Shown here: piece by piece, positions 24,493-33,740 of the stretch | Layout: each line of letters starts with the position of its first letter | Numbering within the stretch: the first letter of the stretch is position 1 | DNA from: an uncultured Clostridium sp. | GTDB taxonomy: Bacteria > Bacillota > Clostridia > TANB77 > CAG-508 | DNA: 64,000 nt | Assembly (NCBI GenBank): GCA_945865665.1 | Contig: CAMBEE010000002.1 | Span: forward strand, 145,677 to 209,676 | Reading direction: 5' to 3' | Notes under the pieces: model-generated | The model's database searches: none | What the model saw: only the letters and a program-made list of their open reading frames with translations | Told to the model about the DNA's origin: nothing | Translations under genes and position numbers: made by a program

Positions 24493-26748
24493 TTATTTTA
24501 AAGTTACCTTAACAACTGTACCAGCATCAACCTGAGAACCTTTAGGTGGATCTTGTGAAACAACAACACCAGAACCATCTATACTTATATTAAGATTAGC
24601 ATTTCGTAATTCTGTAGTTGCAGTATAAGCACTTTTCCCAGTAAGGTCAGGAACTGTAGCAGAAGTTCTTGTAGTTTGGTCATATAACATGATAATAGAA
24701 TTCTTTGATAATGAAATACCAGGCTTTGGAACTTGCTCTACAACAACTGTACTATTTTTGTCATTAGAAGTTGAAATTTTTGAAGTAAATCCTTTTTCAC
24801 TTAATATTTTTTCAGCTTCAGCAATTGTTTTATTTCTAACTTCAGGAACTGTAATTAAATCAGAATCTTCTGTATTTTCCTCACTAGAAGGAATACCAAG
24901 ATAAGGTAAAATTTCAGTCAACATTTGAGAAACAACAGGTCCAGCTAATGTTCCACCTTGGTGATTACTCTTTGGAGGTTTATACAAATTAAGTAGTAAT
25001 ACAACTTGAGTATCTTCAACAGGAGAAATTGCAACATATGTAGCAACATACCCATCTATATCCTCTCTACCAGAACGAGGTTCAGAAGTACCAGTTTTTC
25101 CACCAACAGTATAGCCAGTAACAGCACCTCTTTTTCCAGTACCTTCTTCAACAACTGATTGCATCATAGATTTTACTTTTGAAGCAGTATCAGAAGAAAT
25201 AACTTGTCTAACTTCTTCAGTGTCAACAGTTGTTACAGCACCTGTGTCTGTATTAGTAATTGACTTAACAATTCTAGGTTTCATTAAAACACCATCATTT
25301 GCAATTGCAGAAATTGCAGTTATCATTTGTAATGGAGTAATACTAAAACGCTGTCCAAAAGAATAAGTAGCTCGTTCAACTGGAATTACAGTAGATTCTT
25401 CTTTAAATATTGAATTAGCCTCACCAGGTAAATCAACACCAGTTTTATCAAAAAGACCAAAGGCCTTATAATATTTATATAAAGTAGGAGTTCCAATTCT
25501 AGCACCTAACTGTATTAGAGCAGGGTTACAAGAATTTTCTAATGCTTTTCTTAAAGATTGAGAACCATGTGAACCATCAGACTTCCAACAACTTATACGA
25601 GTATCACCAACAACTTCATAACCAGGGCAATTAAAATCACCAGCAACATCAGTTCCAGTAATATTTTCCTCTAAAGCAGTAGATGCTGTTATAAGCTTGA
25701 AAACTGAACCAGGTTCATATAATTCAGAAACAGATTTGTTAGACCACATTTTATATATAGCATCATTTTTCTCTTTGTCACTTAATGAATCATAAGTTTT
25801 TGCAACATACTCATTTGGAGTAAAAGGTTGGTTTAAGTCATAGTTAGGATATGTAGCCATAGCTAAAATATCACCAGTTTTTGGATCCATAACAATGCAA
25901 TTTCCACCATTTTCAACATTATTATCTTCAATTGCTTGATTTAAATATTTTTCAACTATTGTTTGAATATTTAAATCAATAGTAAGAGTTAAATCACTAC
26001 CGTTTTCAGCTGGAATATAAGTTTCCTCTGCATTTGGAATTTCCTCTTGACTTGCACTTTTTGAACTTACAATTTTGCCAGGAGTACCTGTTAAAACAGA
26101 ATCCCATTTATTTTCAATACCAGCTAAACCTTGATTATCACTACCACAAGAACCTAAAACCTGAGATAATACTGTCCCATATGGATAATATCTTTTAGTA
26201 TCTTCATCTATGTTTATACCAGTTGAGATTTTATTATCTGACATCCATTTTTTTAGTTCATCAACTTTATCTTTTTCAACCTTTTTTGCGATAGTCTCAA
26301 CATTAGAGTCACTTGTTACTTTTTTTAAGGCTTCATCATAATCAAGCCCAAAAATATCTGAAAATGCTTTAGCAACTTTTTCTTTTAAAGCTTGAGTATT
26401 ATCACTATTTTTTGTATCTTTGATTTTTTGTGGGTTAATTGTTATTGTATCAACAGAGGCACTTGTTGCAAGGACTTTACCTGTTGAATCATAAATTGAA
26501 CCACGTTTTGGACTTATTATTTGGTTTATTGATTGTTGATTATATGCTAGATTTTTTAAATAGCTTCCTTGTACAAATTGCAAGAATCCTATTCGTCCTA
26601 CTAACAATGTAAAAATCAATATTATTACTACAAATATTATTTTTAATTTTTTAATATTTATAAAGTTTTGAGATGTATATTCAGAATTTATTTTTGTTAC
26701 TTTTTTATTTATTTTTTTTGTATTTTTCGGTTTATTTTTATTGTTCAA
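24493..26748 (-). CDS. SpoVD-like class B penicillin-binding protein with two PASTA domains
   Basis: This class B PBP (about 751 residues) cross-links peptidoglycan. It has a charged N-terminus, one membrane helix (IIFVVIILIFTLLVGRIGFLQF), a dimerisation domain (PKRGSIYDSTGKVLA), and a transpeptidase domain. The active serine is in GSVFK, followed by SCNPALIQ and KTGTSEP. Two PASTA domains close the protein (VPEVRNKTIAEAEKIL; VPDLTGKSAYTATTEL). That layout is shared by SpoVD (spore cortex) and by some vegetative PBP2B/FtsI proteins; SpoVD fits a sporeformer but is not proven. The best start is TTG 26748 with GGTG upstream; the frame opens at another TTG, 26772. Confidence 0.88.
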   Translation of the reverse strand: MNNKNKPKNTKKINKKVTKINSEYTSQNFINIKKLKIIFVVIILIFTLLVGRIGFLQFVQGSYLKNLAYNQQSINQIISPKRGSIYDSTGKVLATSASVDTITINPQKIKDTKNSDNTQALKEKVAKAFSDIFGLDYDEALKKVTSDSNVETIAKKVEKDKVDELKKWMSDNKISTGINIDEDTKRYYPYGTVLSQVLGSCGSDNQGLAGIENKWDSVLTGTPGKIVSSKSASQEEIPNAEETYIPAENGSDLTLTIDLNIQTIVEKYLNQAIEDNNVENGGNCIVMDPKTGDILAMATYPNYDLNQPFTPNEYVAKTYDSLSDKEKNDAIYKMWSNKSVSELYEPGSVFKLITASTALEENITGTDVAGDFNCPGYEVVGDTRISCWKSDGSHGSQSLRKALENSCNPALIQLGARIGTPTLYKYYKAFGLFDKTGVDLPGEANSIFKEESTVIPVERATYSFGQRFSITPLQMITAISAIANDGVLMKPRIVKSITNTDTGAVTTVDTEEVRQVISSDTASKVKSMMQSVVEEGTGKRGAVTGYTVGGKTGTSEPRSGREDIDGYVATYVAISPVEDTQVVLLLNLYKPPKSNHQGGTLAGPVVSQMLTEILPYLGIPSSEENTEDSDLITVPEVRNKTIAEAEKILSEKGFTSKISTSNDKNSTVVVEQVPKPGISLSKNSIIMLYDQTTRTSATVPDLTGKSAYTATTELRNANLNISIDGSGVVVSQDPPKGSQVDAGTVVKVTLK

Positions 26749-26852
26749 TATATTCACCACTCTTTTGTTCAAATTTATAACAGTATTGTATATTAAAGAT
26801 GTTTAAAAATCAATAAAATTATTAAATTTTAGATAAAAAATATAATAACAAG

Positions 26853-27332
26853 TTACAATTTGTAGTTCCATTATAATTATTGGTGTGTAAGGTAATTCCT
26901 TGAAGGTTATATATATTTGATATTGTATACTGTTCATTGCGTTCAAAAAGAAAATCTAAAATTAAAAACTGAGCCTCTCTCACTCCGGCTAAAAATGTAT
27001 ATATGTATATGATTTTAAACTTTTCGAATGTAATTAAAGCAATACTAGAATTTCTTAAATAAATTTATGGAAAGAGTTCAGGTCGAGCAAAGCGAAGACC
27101 AAGTGGAAGGGTGCCATCAATTTATTTTAGAAATTTTTATATTGCGTATAAAACCGAGAAAATGTTTAAAATTATATACATATATACATTTTTCCCGTGA
27201 GCATTCCTCAGTTTTTTATTTAAGTTTTTCTATTTTTCTCTCCAATCAAACGTATACAATATCAAATATATATAACCTTCAAGGAAGCAATTTACACATG
27301 ATTTATTCTATAAGAACTGTGAATTATAATAA
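26853..27332. repeat. Long palindromic RNA-like element, copy 1 (about 480 bp)
   Basis: The whole interval between the PBP and comM genes folds on itself. The arm at 26884-26930 (TGTGTAAGGTAATTCCTTGA... to GTATAC) is complementary to 27252-27298. Outermost ACAATTTGTAGTT faces AACTGTGAATT. Inside are paired tracts (GTATATATGTATATGATTTT), a conserved loop with CTTTTCGAATGTAAT opposite AACCGAGAAAATG, and an apical GGTCGAGCAAAGCGAAGACC. It matches copies at 44323 and 63651. No open frame spans it. It is either a large structured RNA or a non-autonomous mobile palindrome. Confidence 0.85.
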
Positions 27333-27364
27333 TAACAAAATCAAAAAAAGAAAGGAGATTTACA

Positions 27365-28903
27365 ATGATATCAACAGTAAAAACAATTTCACTAACAGGA
27401 ATAGAAGGAAGTCTAGTGGAAGTACAAACAGACATAACAGGAGGACTACCAGGATTTGAAATAGTAGGACTGCCAGACACAAGCGTAAAAGAATCAAAAG
27501 AAAGAATAAAATCAGCGATAAAAAATTCAAGCATAGAATTTCCAAGTAGAAAAATAATAATAAACTTAGCACCAGCAAGTACAAAAAAAGAAGGAACAAG
27601 CTATGACCTGCCAATAGCAATAGGAATACTATTAGCACAAAACAAAATAATTAATAAAAAATTAGAAAATACAATATTTATAGGAGAACTATCTCTAGAT
27701 GGAAAAATAAATCATATAAATGGAGTATTACCAATGTGCATAGAGGCGATGAATTTAGGAATAAAAAAAGTAATACTACCAAAATCAAATGAAAGAGAAG
27801 CAGCAGTAATTACAAACTTAGAGATAATAGGAGTAAATAATTTGCAGGAAGTAATAGACTATTTAAATGGAAGAAAATTAATAGAAGGGTCAACAGTCGA
27901 TATATTAGAAATATTTAAGAGACAAAATAAAGAACAACTAGATTTTTCAGAAGTAAAGGGACAAGAAAATGTGAAAAGAGCGTTAGAAATAGCAGCAGCA
28001 GGAGGACATAATTGTATATTAATAGGCCCACCAGGTTCAGGAAAAACAATGATAGCAAAAAGAATCCCTAGCATATTGCCAGATTTAACATTTGAAGAAG
28101 CATTAGATGTTACAAAAATTCATAGCATATCAGGAATGCTAGATAACAACATTGGAATAGTGACAACAAGACCATTTAGAAGCCCACATCATACGATATC
28201 GCCAACATCAATGATAGGTGGAGGAAGAAATCCAAAACCAGGAGAGATAAGCTTAGCACATAATGGAGTATTATTTTTAGACGAATTACCAGAATTTAAT
28301 AGAACAACATTAGAAGTGTTAAGAGGACCGTTAGAAGATAAAAATGTAACAATATCAAGATTATATTCAAAAGTGGAATATCCATCAAATTTTATGCTTA
28401 TAGCTAGTATGAACCCATGTCCGTGCGGATATTATGGAAGTGAAGAAAAGAATTGCAATTGTTCAGGACAAGCAATTGAAAAATATTTAAATCGAATAAG
28501 CGGGCCACTATTAGATAGAATTGATTTACATGTTGAAGTAAAACCAGTGAAATATGAAAAATTAAATTCAGAAATAAAGCCTGAAACATCAGAAAAAATA
28601 AAGAAAAGAGTAAATAATGCAAGAAGAATACAGTATTTAAGATACAAAGGTACGGGCATTTATTCAAACGCAGAATTAACACCGCAAATGATAGAAAAAT
28701 ATTGCCAAATTGATGAACAGTCAAAGAAGATATTGGAACAAGCATTTAGAAAACTTGGACTAAGTGCAAGAGCATATTCAAGAATACTAAAAGTTGCAAG
28801 GACAATAGCAGACTTAGAATCAAAAGAAAACATAGAAATGCAACACATTTTAGAAGCAATTCAATATAGAAGTTTAGATAGAAAGTATGGAGATAAATTT
28901 TAA
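27365..28903 (+). CDS. comM: YifB/ComM-type Mg-chelatase-like AAA+ ATPase
   Basis: The 512-residue protein has the N-terminal chelatase-like domain (SLTGIEGSLVEVQTDITGG, GLPDTSVKESKERI), Walker A GPPGSGKTMIAKR, Walker B GVLFLDELPEF, and the zinc-binding CPCGYYG...C.C motif. ComM helicases promote branch migration during natural transformation in Gram-negatives; the role in Clostridia is less clear. It overlaps the dprA start by one base (TAATG), a common comM-dprA arrangement. AAAGGAG lies before the ATG. Confidence 0.92.
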   Translation: MISTVKTISLTGIEGSLVEVQTDITGGLPGFEIVGLPDTSVKESKERIKSAIKNSSIEFPSRKIIINLAPASTKKEGTSYDLPIAIGILLAQNKIINKKLENTIFIGELSLDGKINHINGVLPMCIEAMNLGIKKVILPKSNEREAAVITNLEIIGVNNLQEVIDYLNGRKLIEGSTVDILEIFKRQNKEQLDFSEVKGQENVKRALEIAAAGGHNCILIGPPGSGKTMIAKRIPSILPDLTFEEALDVTKIHSISGMLDNNIGIVTTRPFRSPHHTISPTSMIGGGRNPKPGEISLAHNGVLFLDELPEFNRTTLEVLRGPLEDKNVTISRLYSKVEYPSNFMLIASMNPCPCGYYGSEEKNCNCSGQAIEKYLNRISGPLLDRIDLHVEVKPVKYEKLNSEIKPETSEKIKKRVNNARRIQYLRYKGTGIYSNAELTPQMIEKYCQIDEQSKKILEQAFRKLGLSARAYSRILKVARTIADLESKENIEMQHILEAIQYRSLDRKYGDKF

Positions 28904-29764
28904 TGAAAATAGATATAGAAAATTCAATATACCCAAAACAATTGAAAAAATTAAAAAATCCACCACAATTTATATATGCAAATGGAAACATAGGATTATT
29001 AAAAACTAATCGGAATATCAATAATAGGCTCAAGAAAACCAACAAAATATGGAGAAAGAATGACAAAAAAGTTTACAAAAGAATTAAGCTTATATGGGTT
29101 AACAATTGTTAGCGGAATGGCAGAAGGAATAGATAGTTTTGCACATACTACTGCATTAGAAACACAAGGAAAGACAATTGCTGTATTACCATGTGGATTT
29201 AACAAAATATTCCCCAAAAGCAATATAAAATTATATCAGCAAATATTAGAGAATGATGGACTTGTTATAAGTGAATATGAAGAAGGTCAAGAAAAAACAT
29301 ATAAAAGTCTTTTAGAAAGAAATAGAATTGTAGCAGGACTATCAATTGGAACATTAGTAGTCGAAGGAGGATATAGAAGTGGAACAAGCGTAACTGCAAG
29401 AAAAACTAAAGAATTAAGAAAAAATGTATTTTGCATACCATCAAGTTTAGAAAACCCAAAGGGAATAACACCAAATAAATTAATACAAAGTGGAGCTTTT
29501 TTAGTTACAACAGTAGAAGATATTGTTGAAAAATATCCAGAATTAAAGTTGAAAAAACTAGAAGTTCAAAAACCAAAAGAAAAAGGAGTTGAACCAGAAT
29601 TTAAAGAAATTTATGATATTTTGAGCTTCGAAAAATCAATACATATTAATGAAATAGCAAAAAAATTGCAACAACCAATTAGTGAAATAAATTCAAAATT
29701 AATGATGCTTGAAATTGATGGAAAAGTAATTGCACTTCCGGGAAATAATTATAAAAAGTTTTAA
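28903..29764 (+). pseudogene. dprA: DNA processing protein DprA, frameshifted
   Basis: DprA loads RecA on incoming single-stranded DNA. The first frame from ATG 28903 gives a normal N-terminus (YPKQLKKLKNPPQFIYANGNIGLLK) and then becomes nonsense. From about 29010 the family sequence continues one base later: IGISIIGSRKPTKYGERMTKKF, then LTIVSGMAEGIDSFAHTTAL, GTLVVEGGYRSGTSVTAR and a C-terminal winged helix. The break lies near CGGAATATC, consistent with one extra base. An internal ATG at 29060 could yield a 234-residue piece lacking the GSRKPT loop. This is either a real loss, a consensus error or an indel in this strain. Confidence 0.85.
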
Positions 29765-29829
29765 ATATCTTTAGTGGAGATATATTAAAGAGTTTTAAAT
29801 AAAAATTGACTAACATCATAAAGGAGAAA

Positions 29830-30198
29830 ATGAAATATATGAAAATACACATAAAAAAAGATTTTGGTAATTCTGGTGAAGACATAGCAGTTCAATATTT
29901 GAAAAGCCATGGACATATTATTTTAAAACGAAATTTTTATTGTAAACAAGGTGAAATTGATATTATCACCAAAGACAAAAATGAAATTGTTTTTATAGAA
30001 GTAAAAAGTAGAAGCAACACAGAATATGGACTTCCATCAGAGTCAGTGACAAAACAAAAGATTCAACATTTATATAAAACAGCTAGATATTTTTTGTATA
30101 AAAATAAAATGTTAAACGAATTTGTCAGATTTGATGTTGTGGAAATATTAATAAAAAGTGGAAAGTTTAATATAAATCATATAAAACAGATTATATAA
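29830..30198 (+). CDS. YraN/UPF0102 family protein
   Basis: This protein of about 122 residues has the YraN pattern: GNSGEDIAVQYLKSHGHIIL, RNFYCKQGEIDIITKD, IVFIEVKSRS, then VTKQKIQHLYKTARYF. The E..D..ExK residues give a predicted Holliday-junction-resolvase-like PD-(D/E)XK fold; the biological role is not known. It follows dprA as in many Firmicutes. Two ATGs are possible, 29830 and 29839, after AAGGAG; neither has perfect spacing and I use the first. Confidence 0.88.
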   Translation: MKYMKIHIKKDFGNSGEDIAVQYLKSHGHIILKRNFYCKQGEIDIITKDKNEIVFIEVKSRSNTEYGLPSESVTKQKIQHLYKTARYFLYKNKMLNEFVRFDVVEILIKSGKFNINHIKQII

Positions 30199-30262
30199 GT
30201 TACAGTTCAGTAAGGAAAAGTCTTGAAATACCTGTGAATGATATTTCTTACTGGACTGTAAC
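30199..30262. repeat. 64-bp palindrome after yraN
   Basis: GTTACAGTTCAGTAAGGAAA pairs with TTTCTTACTGGACTGTAAC around a 25-base interval. It starts one base after the yraN stop codon. It has no T-run, so it may be a dispersed palindrome or an mRNA 3' stabiliser. Confidence 0.55.
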
Positions 30263-30409
30263 AATATAGAAACAATTTTATGTAAAATAGCAATAAAATC
30301 TTGAATATAGAACAAATTACTGGTATAATAAACAACGAAGTATGGTTTAAATTTGACTTTATAAAAATAGACTTGAAACGAAAAAATATAAAAATAGAAA
30401 GGACACCAG

Positions 30410-31264
30410 ATGGAAAATATATTAGAAGAAACAAGATTTATAATGAAAAAATACAACATAAAAGCAAATAAAAATCTTGGACAAAACTTTTTAATAAACG
30501 AAGAAGTAGTAAACAACATAGTAGGTTGTAGTAACATAGAAAAAGAAGATTTAGTAATAGAAATAGGCCCTGGATTAGGAACACTAACAAAATATCTGCT
30601 AGAAAAAGCAGGAAAAGTAATATGCATAGAACTAGACACAAAAATGTTGCAAATACTAGAAGACAGATTTTCTTTATACAATAATTTTGAATTAATAAAC
30701 AATGATGTACTAAAAGTTGATTTGAAAAATATAATAGAAAAAGAAAAAGCAGAAGATAAAATAAAAAATGTAAAAATAGTAGCAAATTTACCATATTACA
30801 TTACAACACCAATAATAATGAAACTATTAGAAGAAGAGTTAGAACTAGAAAGTATAACAGTAATGATACAAAAAGAAGTGGCAGACAGGCTAATAGCAGT
30901 ACCAGGACAAAAAAATACAGGAGCAATAACATATTCTGTATATTATTATGCAAGTTCAGAAGCAATAATGGAAGTGCCTAATAGCTCATTTATACCAGAA
31001 CCAGAAGTAACATCAAAAGTAATAAAATTAAATATAAGAAAAGAGCCAATTGTTACACCAAAGGACAAAGAAAAAATGTTCAAAATAATAAAATATGCAT
31101 TTATGCAAAAAAGAAAAACATTGCTAAATTCATTAACAAATAATGGTGTGTTTGAAAACAAACAAAAAGGTACAGAAATTTTAAATTCGCTGGGAATAAA
31201 GGAAAATGTAAGACCAGAAGAGTTAACATTAGAACAATTTGAAAAAATTTCAGATATTTTATAA
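30410..31264 (+). CDS. rsmA: 16S rRNA dimethyladenosine transferase
   Basis: RsmA (KsgA) dimethylates two adjacent adenines near the 3' end of 16S rRNA during 30S assembly. In its 284 residues are KANKNLGQNFLINEEV, the SAM-binding VIEIGPGLGTLTKYLL, ANLPYYITTPII (the NLPY catalytic motif), and IPEPEVTSKVI. AAAGGA precedes the ATG by six bases. It is preceded by an untranslated stretch holding the palindrome at 30199. Veg and yabG, often found near rsmA in Firmicutes, are about 32 kb away here. Confidence 0.96.
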   Translation: MENILEETRFIMKKYNIKANKNLGQNFLINEEVVNNIVGCSNIEKEDLVIEIGPGLGTLTKYLLEKAGKVICIELDTKMLQILEDRFSLYNNFELINNDVLKVDLKNIIEKEKAEDKIKNVKIVANLPYYITTPIIMKLLEEELELESITVMIQKEVADRLIAVPGQKNTGAITYSVYYYASSEAIMEVPNSSFIPEPEVTSKVIKLNIRKEPIVTPKDKEKMFKIIKYAFMQKRKTLLNSLTNNGVFENKQKGTEILNSLGIKENVRPEELTLEQFEKISDIL

Positions 31265-31329
31265 AAAATATTCCAAAAAAAAATTACATATGTTATAATA
31301 AAAAAGAAGAATAATGTAAGGAGGTTAGA

Positions 31330-32097
31330 ATGAATCAAATTCTAGTAACAAAAAAATTATATATAACACCAGAATTAAAAAGAAAAAAGAAGATATATAA
31401 ATTTGATTTTATTATATCTGTATTTTTAGTATGCATTTTAACATCTTTATACATTTATGCTGAATATGACAGAAACAAAAGTGAAGCAGTATCACAAGAC
31501 ATACTAGAAGAAATGAACCAAACACTAGCAGATACTTCGGTAGACACAACTGTTGCAGATGATGATGTTTTGATGGTAGTACTAGATGGAACAGAAGAAG
31601 ACATTAGTTCAGCAGATAGCAAAGTTAAAGTAGACATTACACAGGTAAATAGCCAAGCACAAAAAGAAACAACACCAAGTGGATATCAATATAAAAAAAT
31701 TGCAGTTATAAATATACCAAAAATAAATGTTAATTATGCAATATTACAAGGTGAAACAGGAAGTGCAGAAGAAACAGATGCATTATTAAAAATTTCACCG
31801 GTTAAATATCATGGACATGAACCAAATGAAGTAGGAAATTTCTGTATAGTAGCACATAACTACAGAAATACAAAATTCTTTAGTAAAGTGCCAACATTAG
31901 TAGTTGGAGATACAGTAGACTTAACAGATTTAACAGGAAGAAAAATTACATATCAAGTATATGATAAATATACAGTAGACCCAAGTGACACAAGCTGTAC
32001 AACACAATTAACTGGAGGAAAAAAAGAAGTTACATTAATAACATGTACAGATGATAGCAAACAAAGGGTAGTAGTAAAATGTAAAGAAGTAAAATAG
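31330..32097 (+). CDS. Class D-type sortase
   Basis: This membrane-anchored transpeptidase has 255 residues: one N-terminal helix (about 27-45), a serine/threonine/aspartate-rich linker, and a sortase barrel from about residue 118. The catalytic residues are His in IVAHNYR, Cys in TLITCTDD, and Arg in KQRVVVK. Sortases join LPxTG-type proteins to peptidoglycan or to each other. The sequence suits class D, common in Clostridia. GGAGG lies upstream. No substrate gene is adjacent; a second sortase with its likely substrate is at 44964. Confidence 0.88.
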   Translation: MNQILVTKKLYITPELKRKKKIYKFDFIISVFLVCILTSLYIYAEYDRNKSEAVSQDILEEMNQTLADTSVDTTVADDDVLMVVLDGTEEDISSADSKVKVDITQVNSQAQKETTPSGYQYKKIAVINIPKINVNYAILQGETGSAEETDALLKISPVKYHGHEPNEVGNFCIVAHNYRNTKFFSKVPTLVVGDTVDLTDLTGRKITYQVYDKYTVDPSDTSCTTQLTGGKKEVTLITCTDDSKQRVVVKCKEVK

Positions 32098-32106
32098 TAA
32101 CAAATT

Positions 32107-32158
32107 AAAAGTCTTTCTCATATAATAAAATAAAATTATTGTATGAGGAGGATTTTTT
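32107..32158 (+). terminator. Terminator hairpin holding the ribosome binding site of the M15-like gene
   Basis: AAAAGTCTTTCTCATATAAT pairs over about 20 bases, with some G-T pairs, with ATTGTATGAGGAGGATTTTTT. It ends the sortase transcript, yet the AGGAGG of the 3' arm is the ribosome binding site for the TTG start at 32160. Confidence 0.65.
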
Positions 32159-32159
32159 C

Positions 32160-32840
32160 TTGGCTAAAATATTAGTTTTTAATAATGATACAGATAGAAT
32201 GGAAACCTATTATAGAGGTGAATCAGAGCCCATGCCATATAACACAAATGGTACTTTAAGGGTGAAAGAATTTAGAGGTTCTAGTAAATCAAATATTTTG
32301 TGGACGACAAAAAGGACAATGCAAAGTTGGAATAGTCAGAGATATATTTTTGGTGCACCAATACCAGTAGGATTTGCATTTAAAAGACCATATGAAGGTG
32401 GACATGGAAACCAAAGCCAACATTATGCAGGAGTTGCCTTTGATGTTGGTCAAACATTAAGTTCATCCCAAAGAACTAGACTATGGAATTCAGCAAAAAA
32501 TTCAGGGGTATGGTATTATGTTGAACCAATAAATTTAACACCAACATGGGTGCATTTTGACAAAAGATTCGGAAAACCGGCGTGTTCTACAGGGGGATTT
32601 CCACAATTAAAAAGAGGAAGTTTAAGCAACTATGTTTGTATAGCACAAGATGATTTAAATACATTAGGATTTAGAACAAATGGACTTGATGGTATATTTG
32701 GAGCAGCAACACAAAGCGCGGTAATTAATTATCAAAAATCAAGAGGACTAACTGCAGATGGAATAGTTGGATGTAATACTTGGCGCTCTTTACAAGAGGC
32801 TGTTGTTGGCACAGGACCTACAAGTACAACAATAAATTAA
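32160..32840 (+). CDS. M15-type peptidase with C-terminal peptidoglycan-binding domain
   Basis: The 226-residue protein has a D-Ala-D-Ala carboxypeptidase-like (M15) core: SQHYAGVAFDVG supplies a His and an Asp of the zinc site, and WVHFDKR the second His. A PG-binding_1 domain follows (QDDLNTLGFRTNGLDGIFGAATQSAVINYQKSRGLTADGIVG). There is no signal peptide, so release may need another route, for example in the spore mother cell. It starts at TTG 32160 just after a hairpin that contains the ribosome binding site. A cell wall or cortex hydrolase is likely. Confidence 0.78.
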   Translation: MAKILVFNNDTDRMETYYRGESEPMPYNTNGTLRVKEFRGSSKSNILWTTKRTMQSWNSQRYIFGAPIPVGFAFKRPYEGGHGNQSQHYAGVAFDVGQTLSSSQRTRLWNSAKNSGVWYYVEPINLTPTWVHFDKRFGKPACSTGGFPQLKRGSLSNYVCIAQDDLNTLGFRTNGLDGIFGAATQSAVINYQKSRGLTADGIVGCNTWRSLQEAVVGTGPTSTTIN

Positions 32841-32913
32841 TAGCTAGTAGACATTAATAAGAATCGTTATAGTAGTGTTTTCCATAGTACTACAGTACTA
32901 TTAATTAAATGAA

Positions 32914-32951
32914 AACGTGATTATTCAAAAATGAGTAATCACGCTTTTTAT
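32914..32951. terminator. Bidirectional terminator between convergent genes
   Basis: AACGTGATTA pairs with TAATCACG around TTCAAAAATGAG, followed by CTTTTTATTTTT. Confidence 0.8.
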
Positions 32952-32953
32952 TT

Positions 32954-33292
32954 TTATTCTTCATTCATATCTGTTTCTGCAATTGTTTTTGCTACATTAT
33001 AGATTAATTTTTGTTTCTCTGGAGAAACACTTTTAATTAAGTCTGTAAATTCTTTATCTAAGTAGTTTTCTGAACTGCTAGAAGCACCGTTTAATAAGTA
33101 CCCTTCTGAAACATCTAGTAAATCACATAATTGGTTTAATCTTTTTAAGTTAATATGTGAATTACCTCTTTCAACTCTGCTTAAGAATGCAACAGAAATG
33201 TCAATTTTATCTGCTAAATCTTCTTGAGTCATATTTTTAGCAAGTCTTGCTTGTTTTATTCTAGAACCGATTACGCTGTAATCAATAGCCAT
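32954..33292 (-). CDS. XRE-family transcriptional regulator
   Basis: This 112-residue protein carries an N-terminal Cro/C1 helix-turn-helix (IGSRIKQARLAKNMTQEDLADKIDISVAFLSRVERGNSHINL), a serine-rich link, and a short C-terminal helical region (SPEKQKLIYNVAKTIAE) that may dimerise. The ATG at 33292 follows AAGGTG by six bases; the frame opens three codons earlier. It is convergent with the M15-like gene and divergent, over about 440 bases, from the M23 peptidase gene. Its targets are unknown. Confidence 0.88.
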   Translation of the reverse strand: MAIDYSVIGSRIKQARLAKNMTQEDLADKIDISVAFLSRVERGNSHINLKRLNQLCDLLDVSEGYLLNGASSSSENYLDKEFTDLIKSVSPEKQKLIYNVAKTIAETDMNEE

Positions 33293-33301
33293 TTTTTTCA
33301 C

Positions 33302-33740
33302 CTTCTTTCACTTTGCCATGTTCATTGTCATTCGAATTTATAACAATAATATATCATTTAACTTATAAGTTTTGAAGTAACAAAATAAGAAAAATAAACT
33401 AATAACTTAAAAAACAGACAAAAACTATTGAAATATAAGCAAATTATACAGTTATAAATACTAAAAAAATCATGAAAAATTAAAAATGAAAATAAATATT
33501 AGCAGAAAATAAAGAAAATAGGCGTAAAAATGAATAAAAAAGAGAAAAAGTACTATAAGACTGGAAAAATGAATGCAAAAAACTAGAAAAAACAGGAAAA
33601 AAAGAATAATTAGGTATACATAATTTGAAAATGAGCAAAATATATAGTATAATATAAAATGTTCGCGCTAAAAAACGGAATAATTACATTGAATAAAAAT
33701 TTTAAAAAATTGTATAAGAGTTTCGTTAATAAAAAGGAGA
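33302..33740. other. About 440-base intergenic region with one clear promoter
   Basis: The region is very A-rich. A promoter for the M23 gene is at 33625-33653 (TTGAAA, 17 bases, TATAAT). I see no RNA gene or operator palindrome in the rest. Confidence 0.5.
33625..33653 (+). promoter_or_regulatory. Promoter of the M23 peptidase gene
   Basis: TTGAAA at 33625-33630 and TATAAT at 33648-33653, 17 bases apart. Confidence 0.65.

Noticed and set aside
26853..27332. The palindromic element as an insertion sequence or group II intron.
   Set aside because: No transposase or reverse transcriptase frame, no recognisable domain V, and the inverted arms run through almost the whole length.
27067..27459. 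A 130-codon plus-strand frame before comM.
   Set aside because: It lies mostly within the palindromic element and runs into comM in another frame; no ribosome binding site.
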